Below, one piece after another: positions 39,631 through 46,836 of a DNA stretch of 64,000 bases. Positions within the stretch are counted from its first letter, which is position 1, and every line of letters starts with the position of its first letter. The translations under genes and the position numbers were made by a program. The stretch is from positions 3,035,696 to 3,099,695 of the forward strand of contig NZ_LT984884.1 of assembly GCF_900258515.1 (NCBI RefSeq), in the 5' to 3' direction. The notes beneath the pieces were generated by a model. The model had not been told where the DNA came from, did not search any database, and saw only the letters and a program-made list of their open reading frames with translations. The stretch comes from Lentibacillus sp. Marseille-P4043. GTDB lineage: Bacteria > Bacillota > Bacilli > Bacillales > Amphibacillaceae.

Positions 39631-40917
39631 ATGCCTTATAACGGTAATCATGCCAATTTAGAAACAGCAAGTGGAAAATGGCATACCGAATTACTCGCCG
39701 GGTTAATCGGCTACCTGACAACCGTATATATTGTGGTTGTAAATGGATCGATTCTTAGTGAAGCGGGTATATCGCTGGAAAGTGGAATGACAGCAACGAT
39801 TTTGGCCAGTTTTGTTGGAACGCTCTTAATGGGATTTTTTACAAAACTTCCGCTAATTATCATTCCGGGTATGGGAATCAATGCACTGTTTGCTTACTCT
39901 ATTATTGAAAGTACTGGACTTGCTTTTCAAGAGGGGTTAGCAGTTGTCTTGATCGCTTCCATTATTTTCTTAATTACAGCATTTAGTAGATTGGGACTGT
40001 TATTAAAAGAAGCGATCCCCGAATCTTTGAAACATGCTATTACAGTTGGATTGGGATTCTTCTTAATCTTAATTGGTCTAGAAAAAAGCGGACTTGTTGT
40101 CAGTGGTGAGCATACCATTATTGCACTCGGTGACTTCACCTCACCAACAGTCATCGTTAGTTTGTTAACATTATTTTTAGCGATATTTTTATTTATTAAA
40201 GATATCCCAGCAAACTTCCTGTTTACGATGGTTGGTGGAACAATACTCGCTTACTTCTTTGGCATTCTTGACACTGCAACGAATACGGCAACAATTAATG
40301 TTGATGAAATAATTTTCATCCCCGCTTTCTCGGCAGTAGGTGATTTTTCGTTTTGGTTGGCAGTCTTCCCATTGGCAATGATCCTTATTTTTGAAAATAT
40401 GGGGTTATTGAATGGACAACTGCAAATGCTGAAGCGAGATAACAGCTACAAAAAAGCATACCAGGTCACAGCTTTTTCGGCATTGGCTTCTGGTTTTTTG
40501 GGTACTTCACCAACTGTTTCAGCGGCGGAAAATGCGGCAGTTATTGCATCCAATGGAAAGACCGGTAAAGCGGCAATTACAGCCAGTGTACTGTTCTTGG
40601 CAACCATTTTTATCATTCCATGGATTTCAATGATTCCAAATACAGCTATTAGCCCAATTCTTATCATTGTTGGCGTGTTAATGGCCCAAAATATCCGGCA
40701 TATTTCGCTTGATGATTTATCAGAAGCACTTCCTGCATTTTTGATTACAGTCATGATTCCATTCACGTATAGTATCGCCGATGGAATGGCATTCGGTTTT
40801 ATTGCATATCCAATTGTAAAAGTGGCCTTGGGTAAACAAAGAGAACTGTCAACAGCATTAGTTATCATTTCATCCCTGTTTTTATTTGATTTTGTGATGA
40901 AAATTATCGGTTTATAA
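39631..40917 (+). CDS. AzgA/PbuG-type purine permease (NCS2 family)
   Basis: The 428-residue membrane protein has about 12-14 predicted hydrophobic helices and the nucleobase:cation symporter pattern of the AzgA/PbuG branch: TELLAGLIGYLTTVYIVVVN near the N-terminus, PGMGINALFAY, ESLKHAITVGLGFFLILIGL and GTSPTVSAAENAAVIASNG. Substrate is probably hypoxanthine, guanine or adenine; this is inference. It is divergent to sdaAB and lies where sdaAB and fakA are adjacent in B. subtilis. There is no purine riboswitch in its short leader. ATGAGGAGATTAC precedes the ATG. Confidence 0.88.
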   Translation: MPYNGNHANLETASGKWHTELLAGLIGYLTTVYIVVVNGSILSEAGISLESGMTATILASFVGTLLMGFFTKLPLIIIPGMGINALFAYSIIESTGLAFQEGLAVVLIASIIFLITAFSRLGLLLKEAIPESLKHAITVGLGFFLILIGLEKSGLVVSGEHTIIALGDFTSPTVIVSLLTLFLAIFLFIKDIPANFLFTMVGGTILAYFFGILDTATNTATINVDEIIFIPAFSAVGDFSFWLAVFPLAMILIFENMGLLNGQLQMLKRDNSYKKAYQVTAFSALASGFLGTSPTVSAAENAAVIASNGKTGKAAITASVLFLATIFIIPWISMIPNTAISPILIIVGVLMAQNIRHISLDDLSEALPAFLITVMIPFTYSIADGMAFGFIAYPIVKVALGKQRELSTALVIISSLFLFDFVMKIIGL

Positions 40918-40980
40918 TTGAAATATAAAAGTCGTGAATGTAGTTTAGTAAGTGGAGAAAATCGTATATAATCATGCAAA

Positions 40981-41020
40981 TAGAGTGCTAAATCAAGTGA
41001 TCTTAGCACTCTATTTTTAG
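40981..41020 (+). terminator. Rho-independent terminator after the purine permease
   Basis: TAGAGTGCTAA (40981-40991) pairs perfectly with TTAGCACTCTA (41003-41013), followed by TTTTTAG on the plus strand. Confidence 0.9.
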
Positions 41021-41114
41021 TTATATAAAGAATTTTATTGTTTTCTTAGACTGTTTTCTAAATGATTGGTGTATTTTACACAATAGATATAAACTGTGCA
41101 CTAATTACCGCTAC

Positions 41115-41220
41115 GGAAATACACTTCGCTTTCCGGGGGCGGCTGTTGAGCCTCCTCGCGCTAACGCACTGCGGGGTCTCACCGATGCCTTTCCTCCCCC
41201 AGGAGTCTCAGCGTATTTCC
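41115..41220. repeat. Palindromic interspersed repeat, copy 2 (short form)
   Basis: Outer arms GGAAATACAC (41115-41124) and GCGTATTTCC (41211-41220) pair at 9 of 10 positions, and weaker complementarity continues outward (GCACTA...CCGC with GCGG...TAGTGC). Inner CCGGGGGC and CTCCCCCAGGAGTC are as in copy 1. The middle has CTGCGGGGTCTCACCGATGC. Confidence 0.88.
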
Positions 41221-41314
41221 TCCGCTAAGTATAGTGCGTTGCAATTTCCAATAACTATTGCTGGATTAATAACAATAATTATCATCTATTTTTAATATAG
41301 TTGATTGGAGTGAA

Positions 41315-41509
41315 GGGCAGTCGACTCCTGCGGGAACAATGGTTTTCGGTGGGGCGAGTTAGCGCAGCCCCAGCACGTGTCTGAAGACCCCGCAGGACAA
41401 GGAAAGCTTCGGCAGCATTACATCGCACGCAGAAAAAGTGGTTTCCTTTTTCAAGGAAGTGGTTTTCTTCCGAGGAGGCTGAAGCCGTGCCCGCGGAAAG
41501 CGACTGCCC
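41315..41509. repeat. Palindromic interspersed repeat, copy 4 (long form, inverted)
   Basis: Read on the minus strand, this 195-bp copy starts GGGCAGTCG, has CTTTCCGCGGGCACGGCTTC, CCTCCTCGGAAG, TGCGGGGTCTTCAGAC and ends CCCGCAGGAGT then CGACTGCCC. The outer 9-bp arms (41315-41323 and 41501-41509) are perfect complements and differ from those of copies 1-3. Compared with the short form it has an extra interior block around AAGGAAAGCTTCGGCAGC. Confidence 0.85.
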
Positions 41510-41730
41510 GGAACGGAAATCAACGGCGCACTTACTTCGCATTCGATTTCCGGAGCGAGAAATGAAGCACCAATCATTAAAACACTACGTCACAGTCTCT
41601 ATCAACCACGAGATTAAAAAGCAACAAACATTATGAAAAGAGGCCTTACTAAAACAACAAAATAGCATATAAAATCGCAATCTTTTTAGCATAGGTGACA
41701 TTTTTTCAAAGCTTCGGAGCTGCTCCAACA

Positions 41731-41769
41731 AAAACAAAGAAGCCACACTACGAAAAGGTAGTATGACCT
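41731..41769 (-). terminator. Probable terminator after fakA
   Basis: On the minus strand CATACTAC pairs with GTAGTGTG around CTTTTC, with flanking AGG/GCT pairs, and is followed by TTCTTTGTTTTTG. It is 18 nt past the fakA stop. Confidence 0.65.
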
Positions 41770-41786
41770 AAGGAAAAAATAGTTAC

Positions 41787-43448
41787 TTATTCCACTGATA
41801 AAATGTACGAATAAATTGGCTGGTTTCCTTTGTGGACTTCGACTTCGATATCTTCATATGTTTCTTCTATATATTCCACTAATGATTCTACTTCGGCATC
41901 ACTCGCATCTTCACCTTGAAGAATTGTAAGGATTTCATCATCTTCAGTGATCATTTCGTTTAACAACAATTTAACTGTTTGTGCTTTATCTGGATCTGTT
42001 GCATTTATTTTCCCATCCGCAATTCCCATGAAATGACCATTTTCAATCGTGATTCCATCAATTTGTGTATCCCGAACAGCATATGTAACCTGCCCCGTTT
42101 TTACTTGCCTGCTCGCCTGTTCCATCAACTTTTTATTCTCAATTATGTCAGCCTCAGGGTGAAATGCTAAGATAGCGCTAATCCCCTGTGGTATTGTCTT
42201 TGTTGGAACGACTTGAACATTATCATCCGCTAATTCTGCAGCTTGTTCTGCTGCCATCACGATATTTTTATTGTTCGGTAAGATTAAAATATTTTTTGCA
42301 TTTGCTTGTTCAATCGCATCGGTAATATCTTGTGTGCTTGGATTCATAGTTTGTCCACCTTCAATAACTACTGTAGCACCAAGACTTTCCAAAAGCGTTT
42401 TTAAACCTTTCCCCATGGCAACTGTTACAATCGCATAATCCGCTTTTTCTTTTGTTGTGGATTCTTTGTCTTTTTCACCAACGATTGCCGTATGCTGTTC
42501 ACGCATGTTTTCAATTTTCATATTAATCAGGCTGCCATATCGTTGACCAATCGTTAGCACGTGACCAGGGTATTCTGCATGGACATGTACTTTTACAATC
42601 TCATCGTCCGCTACAACTAGCAAAGAATCGCCATGTTCACTTAATTCATTACGAAATGATTCTTCACTAAATGGACTTTTAGCTGTTTTCTCTTCTTCAA
42701 ATTTGACCATAAACTCAGTACAATAGCCAAACTCGATTTCAGATGTGTCCATAAAATCCTGAGCGAGCTTATGATGTTCAGCGTTCACCATTTCATCCAT
42801 TTCTACGTCGTCTACATCTTCTTCGGGTAGCTCTTCTCCTTTTAACAAAGCAAGGAATCCCTCATAAATCGTTACAAGACCTTGTCCGCCAGAATCAACT
42901 ACACCTACTTCTTTTAATACCGGTAATAAATCCGGTGTCCGCTTTAAGGATGCCTTTGCTTCTGTCAGCACTTTTTCCATAATAACGACAACATCGGTTT
43001 CTTTTTCTGCTTCTTGAACAGCTACATCAGCAGCATCTTTGGCTACGGTTAAAATTGTTCCTTCCACAGGCTTCATCACGGCTTTATAAGCAGTTGCTAC
43101 CCCATTTTCAAATGCATTTGCGAGATCCTCTGATGATAGTGTCTGCTGCTTTTCAACACCTTTAGCAAATCCGCGGAATAATTGCGATAGAATGACACCA
43201 GAATTACCTCTGGCTCCCATTAATAAACCTTTAGCGAAAGCATTAGCAACTTCCGATATATTGTCCGACTTCACTTTTTTAACTTCGCTTGCGCCTGAAG
43301 TCATGGATAAATTCATATTTGTTCCAGTATCCCCGTCTGGAACCGGGAATACATTTAATGCATCAATTTTTTTGGCGTTATTCGTTAAATGGTGTGCTCC
43401 AGAGAGTACCATTTGTGCAAAAGTCTTGCCATCTAACGCTCGTACCAT
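41787..43448 (-). CDS. fakA: Fatty acid kinase FakA (YloV)
   Basis: FakA phosphorylates fatty acids held by a FakB protein. The 553-residue product has the DAK2-like kinase N-terminus with ALNVFPVPDGDTGTNMNLSM and GARGNSGVILSQLFRGFAKG, a middle domain, and a C-terminal DegV-like domain. The ATG at 43448 has GGAGGAAGTACAGGT. It follows yloU by 27 nt, the usual pair. Confidence 0.95.
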   Translation of the reverse strand: MVRALDGKTFAQMVLSGAHHLTNNAKKIDALNVFPVPDGDTGTNMNLSMTSGASEVKKVKSDNISEVANAFAKGLLMGARGNSGVILSQLFRGFAKGVEKQQTLSSEDLANAFENGVATAYKAVMKPVEGTILTVAKDAADVAVQEAEKETDVVVIMEKVLTEAKASLKRTPDLLPVLKEVGVVDSGGQGLVTIYEGFLALLKGEELPEEDVDDVEMDEMVNAEHHKLAQDFMDTSEIEFGYCTEFMVKFEEEKTAKSPFSEESFRNELSEHGDSLLVVADDEIVKVHVHAEYPGHVLTIGQRYGSLINMKIENMREQHTAIVGEKDKESTTKEKADYAIVTVAMGKGLKTLLESLGATVVIEGGQTMNPSTQDITDAIEQANAKNILILPNNKNIVMAAEQAAELADDNVQVVPTKTIPQGISAILAFHPEADIIENKKLMEQASRQVKTGQVTYAVRDTQIDGITIENGHFMGIADGKINATDPDKAQTVKLLLNEMITEDDEILTILQGEDASDAEVESLVEYIEETYEDIEVEVHKGNQPIYSYILSVE

Positions 43449-43475
43449 ACCTGTACTTCCTCCTTATTGACCACG

Positions 43476-43838
43476 CTAATCTTTTGCTACACGAACTCCT
43501 TGAATATAAATATTAACGGAGTCAATCGCTAATCCTAATGATTGATTTAGTGTATATTTTACTTGGGATTGAACATTATGGGCTATTTCTGATATTTTCG
43601 TACCATAGCTAACAATAATATACATATCAATATGAAGACGTTCACCATCTTGTCTGACTATGATACCTTTTGAGAAATTTTCTTTACGAAGAATTTCAGC
43701 AATACCATCTTTTATTTGGTTCTTCGAGGCCATTCCTACAATACCATAACATTCGATTGCAGCGCCTCCAGCAATGGTTGCAATCACATCGTTTGTAATT
43801 GTTACGTGACCATCATTCGTATTCAATTCAATGGACAT
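43476..43838 (-). CDS. yloU: YloU, Asp23/Gls24 family envelope stress protein
   Basis: The 120-residue product has the Asp23 fold, with NDVIATIAGGAAIECYGIVG near the N-terminus and YTLNQSLGLAIDSVNIYIQG near the C-terminus. The family is linked to envelope stress; its exact role next to fakA is not known. It is divergent to rpmB. Confidence 0.93.
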   Translation of the reverse strand: MSIELNTNDGHVTITNDVIATIAGGAAIECYGIVGMASKNQIKDGIAEILRKENFSKGIIVRQDGERLHIDMYIIVSYGTKISEIAHNVQSQVKYTLNQSLGLAIDSVNIYIQGVRVAKD

Positions 43839-43934
43839 TATTATCCTCCTTTAAAACCCGCTTCTCTTAAGGATATTTTACTACAATAAATCCACTTTTA
43901 AAAGCAAACATATTATCCCATCTAACCCCTTCTA

Positions 43935-43963
43935 ACAATGGACGAAATCTTATAATCTGTCAA
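43935..43963 (-). promoter_or_regulatory. Candidate promoter for yloU-fakA
   Basis: A perfect TTGACA (43963-43958) is followed at 17 nt by CATTGT (43940-43935) on the minus strand, about 97 nt before yloU. The -10 is weak. Confidence 0.45.
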
Positions 43964-43990
43964 GTGTTTTCGCTTTATACAAAAAATAAA

Positions 43991-44019
43991 TTGCATTCAG
44001 GCTGTACTTGTGATAAATT
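43991..44019 (+). promoter_or_regulatory. Candidate promoter for rpmB
   Basis: TTGCAT (43991-43996), a 17-nt spacer, and TAAATT (44014-44019) with TG one base upstream. The -10 ends 45 nt before the rpmB start and diverges from the yloU promoter. Confidence 0.5.
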
Positions 44020-44064
44020 GTATAAGTAATAAATGACACATGTGATGAGTAAGGAGGGATTTAC

Positions 44065-44253
44065 ATGGCTAGAAAATGTGTTGTAACTGGACGTCAAACT
44101 CGCAGTGGAAACCAACGTTCTCACGCTATGAATTCCAACAAGCGTAAATGGAAAGCTAATGTACAAAAAGTTCGTATTATGGTAGACGGCAAACCTAAAC
44201 GTGTTTATGTTTCTGCACGTGCCCTTAAGTCAGGTAAAGTAGAGCGCGTATAA
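44065..44253 (+). CDS. rpmB: 50S ribosomal protein L28
   Basis: The 62-residue basic protein begins [20 protein letters not shown] and ends [14 protein letters not shown], the L28 pattern. The first Cys of the zinc-binding form is present but the matching cysteines are not, so it is a C-minus-like form. AAGGAGGGATTTAC precedes the ATG. As in B. subtilis it is opposite to the flanking genes. Confidence 0.97.
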   Translation: MARKCVVTGRQTRSGNQRSHAMNSNKRKWKANVQKVRIMVDGKPKRVYVSARALKSGKVERV

Positions 44254-44278
44254 TATAGCTTAACATTAGTTCAAAATG

Positions 44279-44309
44279 AAAAAGGCAGCCTATAACAGGC
44301 TGCCTTTTT
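44279..44309. terminator. Terminator after rpmB
   Basis: GGCAGCC (44284-44290) pairs with GGCTGCC (44298-44304), flanked by AAAAA and TTTTT, so it can work in both directions and may also end the thiN-spoVM transcript. The 44310-44504 stretch beyond it shows nothing I can assign. Confidence 0.9.
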
Positions 44310-44504
44310 CGTTTTGGCTGTTTTATAAAGGCCTGTATTCGCATTGTTCGCTGCTTTATGCCCTGCATCTCCACACAGCCCCGATTAGCGACAGTCATAT
44401 TTTCAAACGGCACAAAAAGTGAACAATCCTCATCCAAACGTAACGTTGCGCTTTTACAACAAAAAATAAGCTTCTGCCAACCAAATGACAAAAGCCAATT
44501 TTTC

Positions 44505-44588
44505 TTATTTTTCCTTTTTGAAAACACCAATACAGACTCTAACTAATCCGCCAATAAATCTTGGGAGTTTAATCGTATAAAATTTCAA
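44505..44588 (-). CDS. spoVM: Stage V sporulation protein M (27 residues)
   Basis: A 28-codon frame (27 residues) starts with TTG at 44588 behind AGGAGGGGACTCA and encodes MKFYTIKLPRFIGGLVRVCI followed by GVFKKEK. It matches the amphipathic helix of B. subtilis SpoVM (26 residues), which recognises the convex forespore membrane and anchors SpoIVA to start coat assembly. The conserved MKFYTIKLP start, the GG pair and the basic end are present. It lies between thiN and rpmB, exactly where spoVM sits in B. subtilis. The length and TTG start make it easy to miss. Confidence 0.93.
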   Translation of the reverse strand: MKFYTIKLPRFIGGLVRVCIGVFKKEK

Positions 44589-44618
44589 TGAGTCCCCTCC
44601 TCTAATTACAGACAAAAC

Positions 44619-45284
44619 TTACTTTGGAATCGTTTTATTCATGGCGTCACGACTCTTTATTAGTAATAGTATGCCTTCATTAAAAGAAAAAGTACCATTT
44701 TTTAAAAGAAGCTTGTTAGAGATACACAATGTTGACCCCCATGTGATCGTCTGATTAACTAACGGATAATAAAAGCCTTCCAGGGTTAATCCCTTTACAC
44801 GCTTTGTAAACGGGATGAATGATATGGCAGGATATTTTTCGTCCATTGTCACAGTATGGGTACCTGGTTTCATCATTTCAACTTGATTATTTTTATCCAC
44901 AATAATTCCCTGACTATCATTCTGCGAAATCCGAAAAAGCGTTTGTATGTTTATGAGCTCATGATCCAATCTGCCACCTGTTACACCAAATAGGAATAAC
45001 TTCGCTGGTTTCAAGTCATATGCTTTGGAAATCGCAATCTCTAAATCTGTTTGATCCTTTTCAATCGGATATTCCTTATACCATTTCGCTTTTCTCTTAA
45101 TATATGCTTTTTCTTCCGGATTTATCGAATCAAAATCCCCAACAGCATAATCTGGCATGATATGATGTTTGATCAATGTTAGTGCACCACGATCTGCCCC
45201 AATCCATACGTCCACATCGCGTTCAAAAGAAATAAGATCGGGAATTAATTCAAGCGGTCCATTCCCTACTATCGCAATATTCAT
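44619..45284 (-). CDS. thiN: Thiamine pyrophosphokinase
   Basis: ThiN transfers pyrophosphate from ATP to thiamine. The 221-residue product has WIGADRGALTLIKHH, YAVGDFDSINPEE, EKDQTDLEIAISKA and FGVTGGRLDHELINIQTL, the substrate and nucleotide motifs of the family. It follows rpe by 5 nt and precedes spoVM. Confidence 0.96.
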   Translation of the reverse strand: MNIAIVGNGPLELIPDLISFERDVDVWIGADRGALTLIKHHIMPDYAVGDFDSINPEEKAYIKRKAKWYKEYPIEKDQTDLEIAISKAYDLKPAKLFLFGVTGGRLDHELINIQTLFRISQNDSQGIIVDKNNQVEMMKPGTHTVTMDEKYPAISFIPFTKRVKGLTLEGFYYPLVNQTITWGSTLCISNKLLLKNGTFSFNEGILLLIKSRDAMNKTIPK

Positions 45285-45289
45285 GGCAG

Positions 45290-45955
45290 TTATTCCGATT
45301 TTCTTGTTGCTTGGAGAATAGCTTGGATTGCTTGTTGGCGATCATCTTTGTTAAATACTGCACTGCCTGCCACTAAGACATCTGCACCCGCATCTGTACA
45401 TCGTTTTGCAGTATCAACATTAACACCACCATCAATTTCAATTTCAAATGATAGACCTAATTCGTCTCTCCAGTCCGCAATTTGCTTAATTTTTGGCACT
45501 ACATGACTAATAAAAGATTGACCACCAAATCCTGGATTGACTGTCATAAGTAAAACGAGGTCAACGTCTGGAAGAACTTGTTTTATCATTTCAGCAGGAG
45601 TTGCAGGGTTGATCACCACACCAGCTTTCACTCCTTGACTTTTTATCAATTGAATCGTACGGTGCAAATGTGGACACGCTTCTTGATGTACTGTAATAAT
45701 TGAGGCACCAGTACTGGCAAACATCGGAATGAATGCATCCGGATTTTCAATCATTAAATGCACATCTAAAGGAAGGGTTGTTTTCGGTTTGATCGATTCA
45801 ACAATCAGCGGTCCAATCGTTATGTTCGGAACAAAGTGACCATCCATGACATCGACATGAATATAGTCTGCTCCACCCTTTTCAACATCAGTTATTTCTT
45901 CACCAAGTCTTGCAAAATCAGCTGATAATATGGAAGGTGCTATTTTTGTCATCAT
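45290..45955 (-). CDS. rpe: Ribulose-phosphate 3-epimerase
   Basis: Rpe interconverts ribulose-5-P and xylulose-5-P. The 221-residue TIM barrel has IAPSILSADFARLGEEI, DYIHVDVMDGHFVPNIT, LLMTVNPGFGGQSFI and EIDGGVNVDTAKRC. Its start overlaps the rsgA stop; two consecutive ATG codons (45955, 45952) follow GAGG. Confidence 0.97.
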   Translation of the reverse strand: MMTKIAPSILSADFARLGEEITDVEKGGADYIHVDVMDGHFVPNITIGPLIVESIKPKTTLPLDVHLMIENPDAFIPMFASTGASIITVHQEACPHLHRTIQLIKSQGVKAGVVINPATPAEMIKQVLPDVDLVLLMTVNPGFGGQSFISHVVPKIKQIADWRDELGLSFEIEIDGGVNVDTAKRCTDAGADVLVAGSAVFNKDDRQQAIQAILQATRKSE

Positions 45956-46836
45956 TAATACCTCGGCTTTCTAGATTGAATTTCTTCATAAAAATTCACA
46001 TAGTGTTCATACCTGAATAAAGGAATATCACCGGTTTCAACAGCCTGTTTTACTGCGCATTTCGGTTCTTTATAATGCTTACACCCGCGAAATTTGCAGT
46101 TTTCTTCCCGTTCTCGTATTTCTGGAAAACAATCGGCTAACATATCTAAATCTACCTCATTAAAATCAAGTGAACTAAACCCTGGGGTATCAGCAACCAA
46201 CCCCCCGTTTACTTCAACCAACTCTACGTGTCTTGTCGTGTGTTTTCCTCGCCCTAAACTTTTAGAGATATCTGCCGTTTTCAACAGCAGGGATGGTTTT
46301 AGCGCATTTAATAAAGATGATTTTCCCACACCAGACTGGCCAGCAATAACGGTTACTTGTTTTGCAAAATAGTCGATTAAATTCGCTAAGCCCTCCGGTT
46401 GTTTTGCCGATAGTAATTCTACTGAATAGCCAATCTGCTGGTAGTGCTTTTGATAACTTTCGATTCTTTCTTTCTCTTCATCAGCGATTGCATCCATTTT
46501 TGTAATAAAAATTACTGGTTCAATCCTTTTTGATTCAATCAAAACAAGAAACCTGTCAAGCAATAATGGATTGAAATCGGGCATGATGGCAGAACTCACG
46601 ATAATCGCCTGGTCAATATTGGCAATGGGAGGACGGATTAATTGGTTCTCCCTTGACTTAATTTCCTGGATATATCCTTCATCCGGATTGCTTTTATCAA
46701 ACGATACAAAATCTCCAACAAGTGGTGTAATGTTTTTATTACGAAAAACACCACGCCCCCTGCATTGATATACTTTACCTTCTGATTGAACATAATAAAA
46801 TCCGCTCAACGCTTTAATAATTCTGCCATCCGCCAT
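45955..46836 (-). CDS. rsgA: Ribosome small-subunit GTPase RsgA (CpgA)
   Basis: RsgA checks 30S maturation. The 293-residue product has an N-terminal OB fold, a circularly permuted GTPase (FITKMDAI before AGQSGVGKSSLLNAL, then DTPGFSS) and a zinc knuckle CKFRGCKHYKEPKC. It abuts the prkC stop codon with no gap and overlaps rpe, continuing the prpC-prkC-rsgA-rpe-thiN operon. Confidence 0.97.
   Translation of the reverse strand: MADGRIIKALSGFYYVQSEGKVYQCRGRGVFRNKNITPLVGDFVSFDKSNPDEGYIQEIKSRENQLIRPPIANIDQAIIVSSAIMPDFNPLLLDRFLVLIESKRIEPVIFITKMDAIADEEKERIESYQKHYQQIGYSVELLSAKQPEGLANLIDYFAKQVTVIAGQSGVGKSSLLNALKPSLLLKTADISKSLGRGKHTTRHVELVEVNGGLVADTPGFSSLDFNEVDLDMLADCFPEIREREENCKFRGCKHYKEPKCAVKQAVETGDIPLFRYEHYVNFYEEIQSRKPRY

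Larger units (their letters stand above)
41074..41649. repeat. Composite repeat element, copy 1 (about 576 bp)
   Basis: This unit fills most of the 869-nt gene-free gap between the permease and fakA (40918-41786). It begins TTTTACA...TAGATATAAACTG and ends AAAGCAACAAACATTATGAA then AAGAGGCCTTA; the same ends delimit a 575-bp unit at 63326-63900. It holds a short palindromic repeat and, inverted, a long form. Imperfect inverted repeats lie near both ends (TAGATATAAACTG left; a complementary CAGTCTCTATCAACCAC right). No credible protein is encoded. Confidence 0.85.

Noticed and set aside
41282..41577. Open frames of 60-90 codons inside the composite repeat on both strands
   Set aside because: They follow the repeat, not a gene: equivalent frames in the second copy at 63.5-63.9 kb differ in sequence and length, have no ribosome sites, and arise because palindromic GC-rich DNA lacks stops.
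44225..44530. 101-codon minus-strand frame between rpmB and thiN
   Set aside because: It covers the rpmB terminator and the end of spoVM, has no ribosome site and an unlikely composition.
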